NCBI GenBank assembly: GCA_014706295.1 | Contig: JACSVZ010000007.1 | Coordinates: forward strand, 37,493,133 to 37,557,132 | Source of the DNA: Lycocorax pyrrhopterus obiensis | Taxonomy: Eukaryota; Chordata; Aves; Passeriformes; Paradisaeidae | Length of the DNA: 64,000 nt | Reading direction: 5' to 3' | Shown: positions 37,401-46,410 of the stretch, one piece after another | Position numbering within the stretch: the stretch's first letter is position 1 | How the letters are laid out: every line of letters starts with the position of its first letter | Notes under the pieces: generated by a model | The model's database searches: none | Seen by the model: only the letters and a program-made list of their open reading frames with translations | What the model was told of the DNA's origin: nothing | Program-made: the position numbers and the translations under genes

Positions 37401-40400
37401 TCAAGTAATAGAGGGGAACTTGTATACCTTTTTATTATATGAATCATCATTGATTAGAAGTGTATTCTGCAGAATGTATGGATCCACAGCCTTAGTTGCT
37501 GGGTTTTTTAAAATAAAATTTTTACTTTATTTCTTATTCCTTTCCTACATGTTGGTTATTTCCTGTTTGAAGCATGAATGATGTCCTTTGGGCCTCTGAA
37601 AAATCCCTGCTCTTCTTTAAGCAGTATATTTAAAATAGCTGCACCAGCCCTATTCGTAATTTTTTTATTATTTGAATAACTGTGAAGTTTAAGATATTCT
37701 AAGCTCATGTGAATGTCTTTCTGTCATAACGTTTTGCAAGCAGAGGGAACTCTAACAAGAAGTGACCCTGTCACATTGTTATTCTACAGACCAACAGTAC
37801 TAGTCAAGTAGTTATTTGTTGAACACAGATAAAGAATTCTGCTTAAATTCAGAAAAATATTTTTGTATTTAGTTAAACTCTGTAATAAAAAAGTTACTCT
37901 ATGGAAATAGGAATTTTATTAAATATTTTCTCACTTGATATTTCTCTGTGGGTATCTTATCTGTACCATTATGTTAGGAAAAAGACTTAGCAACGCTTTA
38001 TTCAGTATGTCTTTCTAGATGTGTCAGAAAATGTCACTTATTTCTATAGAAATCATGGATAAGACAGAACGGCTACACGAATTAAAGGAAATTGTGAAGA
38101 AATTCCACCCAGTGAACTATGATGTCTTCAGATACATAATAACACATCTAAACAGGTTTAGTATTTTTCAATTTCGTTTAAGTTGTAATAATTGCAAAAA
38201 AGATTGTGTTTTTAACAATGAAATATCTACTAGAATTGAAAATGTGGAAAAATAAATTAGGAGTTACAGTTGATTAATAAAGCCTTGTAGATTTCTCGCA
38301 TTTTATTGGTATATTTATCAATATAAATATATATCATTGCTACTATAAAGTTATAAGAATGATCGCTGTACATAAAAAAAGCTTGAAAGAATAACTGCAC
38401 CTAATAATAACTATGCACCTAATTACAACTACTGCAGAGCCCCCCCCCGCTCCCCCCGGAAATAATAGCTATTAAAATTACAGACTAATCTAGGTTTTAA
38501 GGAATTTGAGTCATTTGGCCTAAACACCCTCCGCCCCCTGTCCCCCTCCTGCCAAAATAGGGCTAGCTTCTATCAAAATCTAAAATATAGAGCCCAAACC
38601 CTGTGCTGAATAGTAAAATGTAGAACAAAGCTATAAGTAAAAGTAACTTGATTACATTTGCTTCTTAAATTTTGCCTCTTGCATAAAAATTTAATGTTTT
38701 TATCTTTAAAAGTTATTTCCATATTTACGAAAATAATCTTAATGGAGGTATATCACATCATAATCTGAGCCTTTACATGTACAATACTGTCATAAAAAAG
38801 AGAGAAAAAGACCAGCTTACTTGTGCTTCTTATTCAGCTAAAATGAAATTATTCTTTGAAATCCACAGGATGAGATTAACTATATTGTTGTTGAAGTTAT
38901 AAGGGAGAGATTGATCTTTGGAGATGGTTTTGTTCAACACCATTGCTTTGACAGAGTCAATTACAACAGCTTGCCCAGGATGGTGTCCAGTTAGGTTGTC
39001 AGTATCTCCAAGAAGTGAGACTCCAATCTCTCAGAACAACCTGTTTCAGTGCTCAGTCACCCTCACAGTAAAGAAGTGTTTTCATATGCTAAGAGAATTT
39101 CCTGTGGATGTTTGTGCCTGTTGCCTTTTGTCCTGTCACTGAACACCACTCCAAAGAGTCTCAATTCATCAGCTTTACATCCTCCTATCAGATATTTAAA
39201 ACCAATGATAAGACTTTCCCTGAGATTTTCCAGGCTAAGCAATATTAACATTCTTGGCTTTTCCTCATTTGAGGAATCTTGGATCTTTTAATGATCTTCG
39301 TCTTTGTCCCTTCATTGGGCTCACTCCAGTAGTATGTTTATATGTCTGTTGTGCTGGAGAGTCCAGAGCTGGATCCCAGACTCCAGATATGGCCTTTGCA
39401 GTGCTGAGCAGAGGGGAATGATCACCTCCCTAGACCTGCTGGCAGAACTCCTCATGCAGCCTTAGGTGCTGTTGGCCGCCTTTGCCACAGGGTCACCTGG
39501 CTGACTCATGCTCAGTTTGTTGTCCGTCAGGACTTTATTGTCTCTCTCTCTGCACTGTTACTTTTCAGCCAGGCAGTTTTGTGTATACACGCGTATATAA
39601 GCTTTTCATGACATTGAATTCTTCTGGACTACTGTCTGCGTGTTTGTGTTTCTGCAGGTATTTGTAATGGTCTAACTGGGCTTGTGCTACGGGGGTAGAA
39701 ATAAGAGCCTTTAACTTCTCTACTTAGTCAACAGGGAGAGTGTAGGTAGTCTCTATTGCAGTTTGGAAGGAGTCTTCTCTTTTCATGGAATGTGTAAGAT
39801 TTTAGAATTTTGGTGCCTACTTTTACGCTTCTCTCCATCACATATATAACCTGCTTAAAGTTTATAAAGTCATCCATTTTCCTTTTCAGGGAAATGGATC
39901 AATTTTTCCATTGTAGTCTTGTCCAATACAAATTCAGCCCTAAAATAGATAAAACCATATCAATGAACACATACCCATATTAGAGAACTTCATGATGTGC
40001 TTGCAAGTATCTAAAGTAAAGCTAAACTTGACTGTCTCAGACTTGACATGGTTATTAGTTACCTGAAATGTTTTGTTAATTCTTAATCAACCTGATAGAA
40101 ATTTTTGTGGAAGAATGGCAGTCTTGGAATTGTCAAAAGTCTTCATCTGGTCACCTATTTGCATAGCACAGCTGATTGTACAATGTCAAGTACCTGGATT
40201 GCTGCAAGTAAAAGCGCTAAACATAATTTTAAAAATTCATGAATAGGTTCTAATGCATGCATATCTACAAACAAATGAAACATTAATCATGGAATTTACT
40301 GGAGAACATAAGTGATGTATGCTGGCCTTTACTTTCTGGTTTGGTCCTCTCTCTATTAATGGGTGATTTACATTACAGGTTGCTAGTAACAACATGATCT

Positions 40401-42929
40401 TTTCTTAAAGAAAGGCTGTCATTTTTTGTCTCATTTGCAGTGTCAGGTGGTTGCATTCCATTCAGCAAGAAATCTGCTTGGATGTAAGCAACTGCATATA
40501 TAGAAAGAGATGGATCCTGTGTACAGGATCTTAAGGGCAACTTGTAGCTAAACTCTTGACAGTCTGTATTTATTTTCAAGAGATTATTTTGTGGTAAATT
40601 ACTGCTGGTATATAATTAAAATGGAAATGTTGTTTGCCAAATGAATTGTTCATTTAATGAGAAAAAGCAGTCTTCTACATGATGAAAGAGCTTTCGTCAC
40701 AAGCTAATGTTTTAGATACTTTGTTTTTACATCCTTTGTTATTACAGTAAAATATGTGCTGTTGTTGTATAGTTAGTAGTGGTTGGTGATTGGTAATATT
40801 TTGGTGTGTCCACAAGCACAAGACCTGGTTATTGAAACAAAAAATACAAGCATTGTCCACATTGTATGAGACCAGTAACCATAAGAATTCAGTAAATGGC
40901 AACAGCAAGATGAATTTTTCATTAGTGTTATAAGCACCTTTCTGAACATTTCGGGTAGTTGTGGTTGATTAACTGTAAGCAGAAGTGAGCTTTTAAAACA
41001 GGATAGTGTTGGATTGAAATTGGCCTTTTTGATACTGGTTGTGTTTTATACATGTTCTTTGGTAACAAGACCCTTTATACGTAAGGACTAATATGGCATA
41101 ATATGCTTCTGCAGTCTGGGAAAACACCAGTGTGCAGCTTTTGCAGTCTGATCAGAGTGGGTTTACAGTGTGAATTTCCTGAGACTTGGCAGTGGAGGAA
41201 GTGGGCAGGATCAGGAGAGACACTTGTCATTTTTCATTTTGAGTGAACATAGAAGAAGGTAAATGAGTGTTTGCTGAACACTTAGAAGAAGATTCTAAAG
41301 TAGTTTGGGAAAGTTTGGTAGGAGACAGCATAGAGGTTTGGTAGGGTTTTGTTTACTCTTAGAAAGTACAAAGGTAAAGTTGAAGCACAGGAGGGAATGC
41401 AGTTGATTGTTCATTTTGTTTAATCTGGTAGTGAGCTGTTGTTGGGGAAGAGGTGCAATGCCTTTCTTTTTGTTTTGACCTCGAGCCATAGGTTCCCATT
41501 GCTCCAAGTATTGGGTCTAATGATTGTGGAGATACAGCATGTTAATAATAATGCTAAGCAAAATGTAGCTTACATTTATTGTTTGATAAATTAATTTAAT
41601 GTGTAATTTTTTAGCAAAGAGATTATGAATTTTACTGCCATTTGGAAATAGTATCCAAATGTCCTTTGGACCAAACTTACTCAAAACAGATTGAGAGGCA
41701 GTATTTGTATACCTTCACACTATTTTTTATGCTTTATAGTTACCAGGATACATGCATTGTAAATGAGTGGAAATATTTTCTTATAGTGTTACTTCTAGTG
41801 TTTACTATGGCTTTCACAGCTTTTGAATCTATGGGCCACAGCCAGCTGTCAGAATTTCTTGTGGGCTGCTCTTGTTAATCATCAAAATTGTAACTGACAA
41901 ATTTATGAAGTTTTATTTTCTATTTCTACAGGACAATTGTAGCTCTATTACCTTTGTGATGTCTACTGTAATATAGAAAATGCATGTTGCCAGCTGAATG
42001 CATATCTTAGGTGTTTGTCAGATGTATTAACACATGATTTTTCATCTCTCAGTAATTACTTCTAGATAAAATTGTAATGTCAGTTTAGAATGCAGAATAT
42101 TTTCGAAGACAAAATATCCAGGCTCTTTCTATCCTATTACTCTGAAAAGCATTTTGTTTTTTCTGAAGAGGCATTTACTTGTAGATGGTAAATTTGGTAA
42201 CAGGATGGTTTGTTATTCTTTGGATGTTTGTTTTTGGTTTTTTTTGTAATAGTATTGCAATAATGAATTTAGATAATAAGTGAAAAACTTGTTTCAGTTT
42301 GTTTATTGTTGTCAGTTCAAAATGCTGGTGGAATGTTGAATTTCTTTCTTGATTAAAAGCTTAATCAGATTTATATTAGTTAACTATCCAAATCTGGAAA
42401 CAGCATGGTTTCTGAATTATCTTCTGCATAATCGCATAAAATATTCAAGGACAATTGTTTTAATGGATTGCTGGAGGAAAGGAGCAAAAATCTTGAGATT
42501 GTTTAGTAATGACGCCTACACTTAGAGCGCTATGAGAATATTTCTAGTTGATTGCATACTGGTTTTAATTCACGCTGTGTGTTTCATTCTCATTTCAGGG
42601 TTAGTCAGCAATATAAGACCAACTTTATGACTGCTGATAACTTATCGATTTGTTTCTGGCCTACTTTGATGAGACCTGATTTTGAAAACAGAGAGTTTCT
42701 TTCTACCACCAAAATCCACCAATCGGTTATAGAGACCTTCATTCAACAATGTCAGTTTTTCTTTTACAACGGGGAGATTGTAGAAGCACCCAACCCAGTG
42801 GCTTGTCAGCCACCGCCTTCCAACCCAGTGCAGATGGTGGAACCCATGGTACCCCTGCAGCTGCCACCCCCGCTGCAGCCTCAGCTCATACAGTCGCAGT
42901 TACCAGCAGACCCTCTCGGTATTATATAG
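9730..42929 (+). CDS. ARHGAP5: ARHGAP5, Rho GTPase-activating protein 5 (p190-B RhoGAP), six coding exons
   Basis: Join of 9730–13452, 23125–23272, 35238–35315, 36302–36433, 38050–38155 and 42599–42929: 4,518 nt, 1,505 residues plus stop, with every junction GT–AG and in frame. The product is a cytosolic GAP that speeds GTP hydrolysis by Rho-family GTPases, lowering Rho signalling in adhesion, migration and growth-factor responses. Domains in order: N-terminal GTPase domain (P-loop GNCGVGKS at 28–35, TKCD at 199–202, SAR at 228–230); FF-domain region about 274–545; pseudoGTPase domains about 590–760 and 778–945; proline-rich and tyrosine-motif segment (YAEP at Y1092, YAVP at Y1110); polybasic run about 1149–1180; RhoGAP domain about 1250–1450 with arginine finger R1299 (LYRVSGN), K1337 and N1410; proline-rich tail. 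It is the paralogue of ARHGAP35 (p190-A). I choose p190-B because the opening [13 protein letters not shown] and the PLGII end match the ARHGAP5 sequence I know. No internal stop or frameshift is seen. Confidence 0.97.
13785..13811. repeat. Three-copy 9-bp tandem repeat
   Basis: The unit GTTCTTGCA occurs three times head to tail, the third copy ending in T instead of A, about 330 bases inside the first large ARHGAP5 intron. It is a minor slippage repeat with no evident function. Confidence 0.8.
14617..14700 (-). mobile_element. Short CR1 LINE 3'-end fragment, minus orientation
   Basis: The plus strand reads CATAGAATCATTGAAT, then a GAGTTGAAAGGAACCCACAAAGAT run, and a GAGTCCAACTTCTGGACTCC run. 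This is the familiar reverse complement of a CR1 3' end, with the ATTCTATG-type tail at the low-coordinate side. Only about 80 bases are recognisable, so it is a strongly 5'-truncated insertion antisense to ARHGAP5. Confidence 0.75.
15036..15059 (+). repeat. G-run tract
   Basis: A run of five G (15036–15040) is followed by seven T and then twelve G (15048–15059) in the sense strand of the ARHGAP5 intron. It is a low-complexity tract that could support a G-quadruplex in the transcript. Confidence 0.7.
15665..15708. repeat. Perfect 22-bp tandem duplication
   Basis: The 22-mer that begins AACATAGGATACATG and ends TGTAACA occurs twice head to tail with no mismatch (15665–15686 and 15687–15708). 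The identity of the copies suggests a recent duplication in intronic sequence. Confidence 0.9.
23125..23272 (+). CDS. ARHGAP5: ARHGAP5 coding exon 2 (start of the RhoGAP domain)
   Basis: 148 nt encoding residues 1242–1290 plus one base of codon 1291. It reads [11 protein letters not shown], then [20 protein letters not shown] and [15 protein letters not shown]. The lysine-rich start links the basic region to the GAP fold, whose first helix is the [12 protein letters not shown] segment. The acceptor is TTGTAG and the donor is AG then GTAAGA; the exon ends in phase 1. Confidence 0.96.
24653..24668. repeat. (AT)8 microsatellite
   Basis: Eight uninterrupted AT units inside the second large intron of ARHGAP5, flanked by AC and GT so that the whole is palindromic. 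Confidence 0.85.
29650..30300 (+). mobile_element. CR1 LINE fragment, degraded, sense orientation
   Basis: The start GAATTCAGCGAGGACAAATA, followed by CAAATCCTTCAACTAGAATT and later GGATAATAGGCTGATCATG, corresponds to the CR1 region that encodes the end of reverse transcriptase, read in the plus direction. It ends with ACATTCAAGGGAAGTTTAGA and a CTAGATGATCTCCTGAGA run, the usual sequence just before a CR1 3' tail. The middle (about 29.9–30.1 kb) is diverged and probably carries deletions, and no long frame survives. Ends are approximate. Confidence 0.75.
30446..30461. repeat. Short AGT trinucleotide repeat
   Basis: About four AGT units followed by AAT lie just downstream of a CR1 fragment in the ARHGAP5 intron. 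Minor microsatellite. Confidence 0.5.
31560..32310 (+). mobile_element. Older CR1-type LINE fragment, sense orientation
   Basis: Segments in order match an older CR1 subfamily of the type widespread in reptiles: GGAAATCATCACAGACAGCT, then TCTCTGAAAACTT, TTTGGATACTGGGTGCAATT (codes for the YCVQF-like stretch), GAATTGGAAAAGAT, GTGAATTAGTGAAGGATAAA with GGCTATTA, and near the end AGACTTTGGTCTTCCC, related to the diagnostic 3' end of that group. It is more diverged than the other copies and has no open frame. The assignment is by eye. Confidence 0.65.
34421..34434. repeat. (TG)7 microsatellite
   Basis: Seven TG units in intronic sequence about 0.8 kb before ARHGAP5 coding exon 3. Confidence 0.85.
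35238..35315 (+). CDS. ARHGAP5: ARHGAP5 coding exon 3 (arginine-finger exon)
   Basis: 78 nt completing codon 1291 (Gly) and encoding residues 1292–1316 plus one base of codon 1317. The peptide [20 protein letters not shown] holds the catalytic arginine finger of the RhoGAP family, R1299 in LYRVSG, which enters the Rho active site to stabilise GTP hydrolysis. Acceptor CCTAAG, donor GTAATC; phase 1 at both ends, so skipping it would keep the frame but remove the catalytic arginine. Confidence 0.96.
35316..36301 (+). other. ARHGAP5 intron between coding exons 3 and 4 (1.0 kb)
   Basis: It starts GTAATC and ends TTTTGCAG. AT-rich; I see no gene or repeat in it. Confidence 0.9.
36302..36433 (+). 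CDS. ARHGAP5: ARHGAP5 coding exon 4 (GAP domain core)
   Basis: 132 nt completing D1317 and encoding residues 1318–1360 plus one base of codon 1361. It carries the GAP core motif [20 protein letters not shown], with K1337 in the conserved LK position and the LPDPL turn typical of RhoGAP domains. Donor GTAAGT; phase 1 at both ends. Confidence 0.96.
36434..38049 (+). other. ARHGAP5 intron between coding exons 4 and 5 (1.6 kb)
   Basis: It starts GTAAGT and ends TTTCTATAG. AT-rich; no gene, RNA or recognised repeat is seen. Confidence 0.9.
38050..38155 (+). CDS. ARHGAP5: ARHGAP5 coding exon 5 (GAP domain helices)
   Basis: 106 nt completing K1361 and encoding residues 1362–1395 plus two bases of codon 1396 (Arg). 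The peptide [20 protein letters not shown] then [14 protein letters not shown] matches the p190-B GAP helices, with M1363 where I recall Pro in human. The donor is CAG then GTTTAG, which has T at +3 and A at +5 and so is weak; read-through would add 33 intron-coded residues and stop at 38253–38255. Confidence 0.95.
38440..38553. repeat. Two C-rich tracts (G-rich on minus strand)
   Basis: Nine C (38440–38448) and six C (38452–38457) form the first tract. Runs of three, five and five C with short spacers (38527–38546), then TCCTGCC, form the second. The minus strand is correspondingly G-rich and could form G-quadruplexes. Confidence 0.7.
38930..39590 (-). mobile_element. CR1 LINE fragment, 5'-truncated and mutated, minus orientation
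   Basis: The plus strand shows the hallmark CTCAGTCACCCTCACAGTAA (about 39051–39070), then TGTTGCCTTTTGTCCTGTCA, CCAGAGCTGGATCCCAGACT, CAGAGGGGAATGATCACCTC and GTTGTCCGTCAGGACT, all reverse-complement CR1 sequence in the right order. It corresponds to the reverse-transcriptase end and 3' region. It shares the CTCAGTCACCCTCACA core with the copy at 7.75–8.58 kb. No long frame remains, so it is a dead insertion antisense to ARHGAP5. Confidence 0.9.
42599..42929 (+). CDS. ARHGAP5: ARHGAP5 coding exon 6 (end of GAP domain and C-terminal tail)
   Basis: 331 nt completing R1396 and encoding V1397–I1505 and a TAG stop (42927–42929). It contains [19 protein letters not shown], with the conserved GAP asparagine N1410, then the last helix ([18 protein letters not shown]). 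A proline/glutamine-rich tail follows ([19 protein letters not shown]), ending ADPLGII, the known p190-B C terminus. Acceptor CATTTCAG. Confidence 0.96.
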
Positions 42930-43242
42930 ACGGAAGATGATTGCAGGCAGCCTGGCGCTGGACAGTAGAGACAAGCTATAGACATGCATGTTTCAGGATA
43001 CAGTAATGTACTTCATATTTATGAAAAATAATTCCCATCCAGCTGATTGGACATCTTTTTGTTATATCCCGTACTGTGTTCCTCATTTGTACACGCTGCA
43101 GATAAAAACTATGTGATAAGCATGACTGGAGAGGTTTAATTTTTAAAAGCAAAAATAGCTATAAAGTACAAAGCTGCTGCTGCATGATACCTTATTGCAA
43201 TCACTATATCATTCCTGTGACGGTTTGTCACAATATATTGTG

Positions 43243-43248
43243 AATAAA
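43243..43248 (+). terminator. ARHGAP5: Candidate polyadenylation signal (proximal)
   Basis: AATAAA 314 bases after the stop codon, followed by a T run. Use here would give a short 3' UTR. No strong GT-rich element follows. Confidence 0.35.
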
Positions 43249-44787
43249 ATTTTTCTATAGAAATTAAATGATTTAAAAAAATTACATTTATGAAACATTC
43301 AGTGCTTACAGCCTGCTTTATGGCTGGTTTTTGTTATTTAACATGCTATTTTTGGCAATTTTCTTCACATTCAAGCATTCTGTGTAAACAACTAAAGCCC
43401 AGCTATAGTTTATTTTGTAATCTCCTGGCTACTTATGTGACTTTATGCTTAGGGTGGTTTATGGAAGAATGCAAAATGCACTGTTGAGAATTTTACCATC
43501 CTTCACCATCCATCCTTACTTATAAGTAAACCTGTGGACAATTTAAGGGTGGGTGAACTTGCTTATTATTTCTTACAGCACAATACCAAGGACATGCTTG
43601 TTGTAAAAGTGAGTTTCAAATATTGTACAAAAATTTTGATGTTGCCTACTTATTTCTTTATGTTCCATTACTGAACTAAACATTTTGTAAAACTGTTGAT
43701 TCTGTAAACAGCTGCATGTTTAAAAGATCATTGACGGTCTTGTAAACTTAATCTAATATATTTTAGATATTTTAATTTTTCCCACTTGGGAATACATGTA
43801 GTGTTTAGAAAATAGTTCATGACATTTTCATATAAGGTTATATAACTTTTCATACATAAACATGACTTTTGTTGTAGTAAAATTCTCTAAACCAAACAAC
43901 GTTTTAATCTAGGACTTCAATTAATCTATTCTTTAAATCTATTTTTATGTGACCCTCTAAAGATATACAAAAATGCATTGCTAATACATAGCAATAAATA
44001 CTTTGGGTACTGACAATTAACCTCTTTGGAGTGTGTATATATAAAATCACATAAACTTGTATTCATATTTTTTTCTGTGGTATGTTGTACTAAAATTTCA
44101 AATGACTTTTTTTTTTTCAACGTATTTTTAAATTATCTTTTTTTTTTCATTTATTTTACTTTTATATTGGTACCAATTTTGCTGTAAAAGAATGCTGCTT
44201 AATTTAAACAAATCTTTTGGTTAAATATTTTGATAGTGGTAAAAAAATTAGAAGGTTACAAATTGTAGCAAAGGGGAGACCATAGATAAACACTACCTGT
44301 GAGACTTTTCATAGCAGCTTTTTTTCTTTCATGCTCAAAATGTACCTTTTTAGGTCTGCAAAGAAGAAAGTTTATTTCTCATTCAGCTGCTAGAATGTTT
44401 TGTGTAGTTTTAAAAAAAAAGCTTTATGATGGTCACTGTTGTAATCTTCACTTATAACAAGATTTAAGATCGTCTTGTATGTATTATAGTAAATAGATGA
44501 TTTTGAGAATTAAGGCTTTTATTAAGAGATTGATTTGCTCCATTTTCCCAAAATAAAAATTGCCTTTCCCACTTATGTCCTAGGTATTGTACTTCTAATG
44601 ACTTGGATTATCATTCTAGATTACTAAGATACCATAAACCTGGCTGCTGTTTGAAGTACATGTATATTATAAATTATCTTGATATTGTGTTATATTCTTG
44701 CAAGTAATTATCTTTTTTAAGAAAACATAAACAAAAAAGAAAAGTCAACCCTATTCCTATTGCAAAGCACACAGGAACTAATAGTCC

Positions 44788-44793
44788 AATAAA
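44788..44793 (+). terminator. ARHGAP5: Candidate polyadenylation signal (middle)
   Basis: AATAAA followed by GTCTGTCCTGT and TTGTAGTATT, a reasonable T/GT-rich downstream context, about 1.86 kb after the stop. Further AATAAA hexamers are at 44552–44557 and 45030–45035. Confidence 0.35.
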
Positions 44794-46375
44794 GTCTGTC
44801 CTGTAAATTGTAGTATTCCTAACTTGTTCTACTTTACCTGTTGTCTATATAGCTTTTATTTATAGTTTTCAGTCTAATCTTGGCATGTTTAGCAAAGAAA
44901 ATGAAACTTCAAGAGTTTTTATAAACTATTTCTAGGTTGCTAAAGAATTTATTTTTCTACTGTATATGGCATAGACAAAGCATCACCTGTACAGGAAACA
45001 AGTGTATTTCTAATAGAAGTAAGCTTAAAAATAAATGCCAGTCATATCCATATTTAAAAATTTCATCTATAAAGTATCTCCAGTCTTCGTAATGTGAATT
45101 GCATTTTAAACTTTCTATAAATTCCAATTTTTTTGCCATAATATTTAACTAATCCTTGAATACTAATTTTTAGAGTACTTTACATTCCATTTCATGATGA
45201 ACTTTCATGCTGAACTTTTGATCAGCACTATTTGCAGTATCATTTCTTTGTGTATGATGTTATGGCTAAATCACCATTATTTTTAAGAATCTTTACACTG
45301 ACATTCACCCAAATGTGGAAGTGTTATTACATTTACTGGATAAACATAGAGAAATAAGAAAGCACGGCTTGTGGCACCTGGTTGTCACATGGAAGAGTCC
45401 TTGCATACTGTTTGCATTATGGAAGTGTTGTATGCAGGAGTGTGGATATGTGTGTACGTGTAATAGATACACTTTGCGGTTTTTTATCTGTTTGTGTGTT
45501 TATGCAGACATGCATGCATATACACCCACATAGTAAAGTTTTTAAAATATACTAGGAAATTAAACTGTGGTTATTAAAGATTTATAATAGAGCTTTCTCT
45601 ATTATTATTTTTATTAGTGCTATAAAATGAGGAAGCATGTCATTTTATCCAAATTCCTCATACTTTGGCTCATGTAGTCCCTTCTAGTTTTAATGAAAAT
45701 CCAAACAATAATAACTCTATTTTTTAATGTGAGCATTTTTACCGTAATATCTATCTTGATAAAGATACAAATGTATATTACTTTGATTGAGCCATCTCAG
45801 TGACACTTTATGGAGTAGTTTCTTTTTTATGTTATAATGGTATAGACATACTGCAGTGTATTGTCTTTCACTGTTTTAGCAATTCTAAAATCCCAGACCT
45901 GAATTACAAAAGTGCCATTTTAAGTAATGCTTAACAGGTTATTTCGAAATTCCTTACTCTTCATGATCTTGTGGAATTTAAACTCATATAGTGTAAATAG
46001 ATTGCAGATGTCAACTTAAGTGAAAAGAAACTTTGTTGTTGTTGTATGTTTTCTCCTTTATTTGAATCCTGGTTGCTAGGAATTTATAGGTATGTCTATT
46101 TTTAGTTGCTGGCGTTTAGCTTCCCATATTTATGATAAACATAGAAAAACTATCAATTGGAGATTAAAAAAATGGGCCATAGTTTATGTGCTTCTTTCAT
46201 TTTTTTTCAGTAATTGTGATGCTGTTTGTCAATTGCAAAAATTGCACACATTTAAAAAAAATTTCAAGTCAAAATTTTGTTCTTTGTTTATAATGTAATC
46301 TTTTATTACTACATCAGGAGAATACTGCAGTGAATTAAATATCAGTGAAGCTTATTCTGTATAAAAGATGCAATG

Positions 46376-46381
46376 AATAAA
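46376..46381 (+). terminator. ARHGAP5: Candidate polyadenylation signal (distal)
   Basis: AATAAA followed after about 15 bases by CTTACTGTGTATAATGTTCA, a GT-rich context, about 3.45 kb after the stop. This is my best guess for the longest ARHGAP5 transcript end. Confidence 0.45.
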
Positions 46382-46410
46382 ATACTAAGATGCTTACTGT
46401 GTATAATGTT

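Larger units (their letters stand above)
38156..42598 (+). other. ARHGAP5 intron between coding exons 5 and 6 (4.4 kb)
   Basis: It starts with the unusual GTTTAG and ends CATTTCAG. It holds two C-rich tracts (38440–38457 and 38527–38553) and an antisense CR1 fragment (about 38.93–39.59 kb). The rest is AT-rich with no recognised gene or RNA. Confidence 0.9.
42930..46410 (+). other. ARHGAP5: ARHGAP5 3' UTR (extent inferred)
   Basis: After the stop the sequence is AT-rich with many T/A runs and no recognised repeat for about 3.5 kb, as in a long vertebrate 3' UTR. Several AATAAA hexamers lie within it. I take the end at about 46.4 kb from the last well-placed hexamer (46376–46381), which is followed by a GT-rich stretch. 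The true end could be any of the upstream signals, or further on. Confidence 0.5.

Noticed and set aside
38019..38255. 78-codon frame as an independent small gene
   Set aside because: It is ARHGAP5 coding exon 5 plus flanking intron read through both splice sites.
39049..39291. 80-codon frame near 39.1 kb
   Set aside because: It is the antisense reading of a CR1 fragment.
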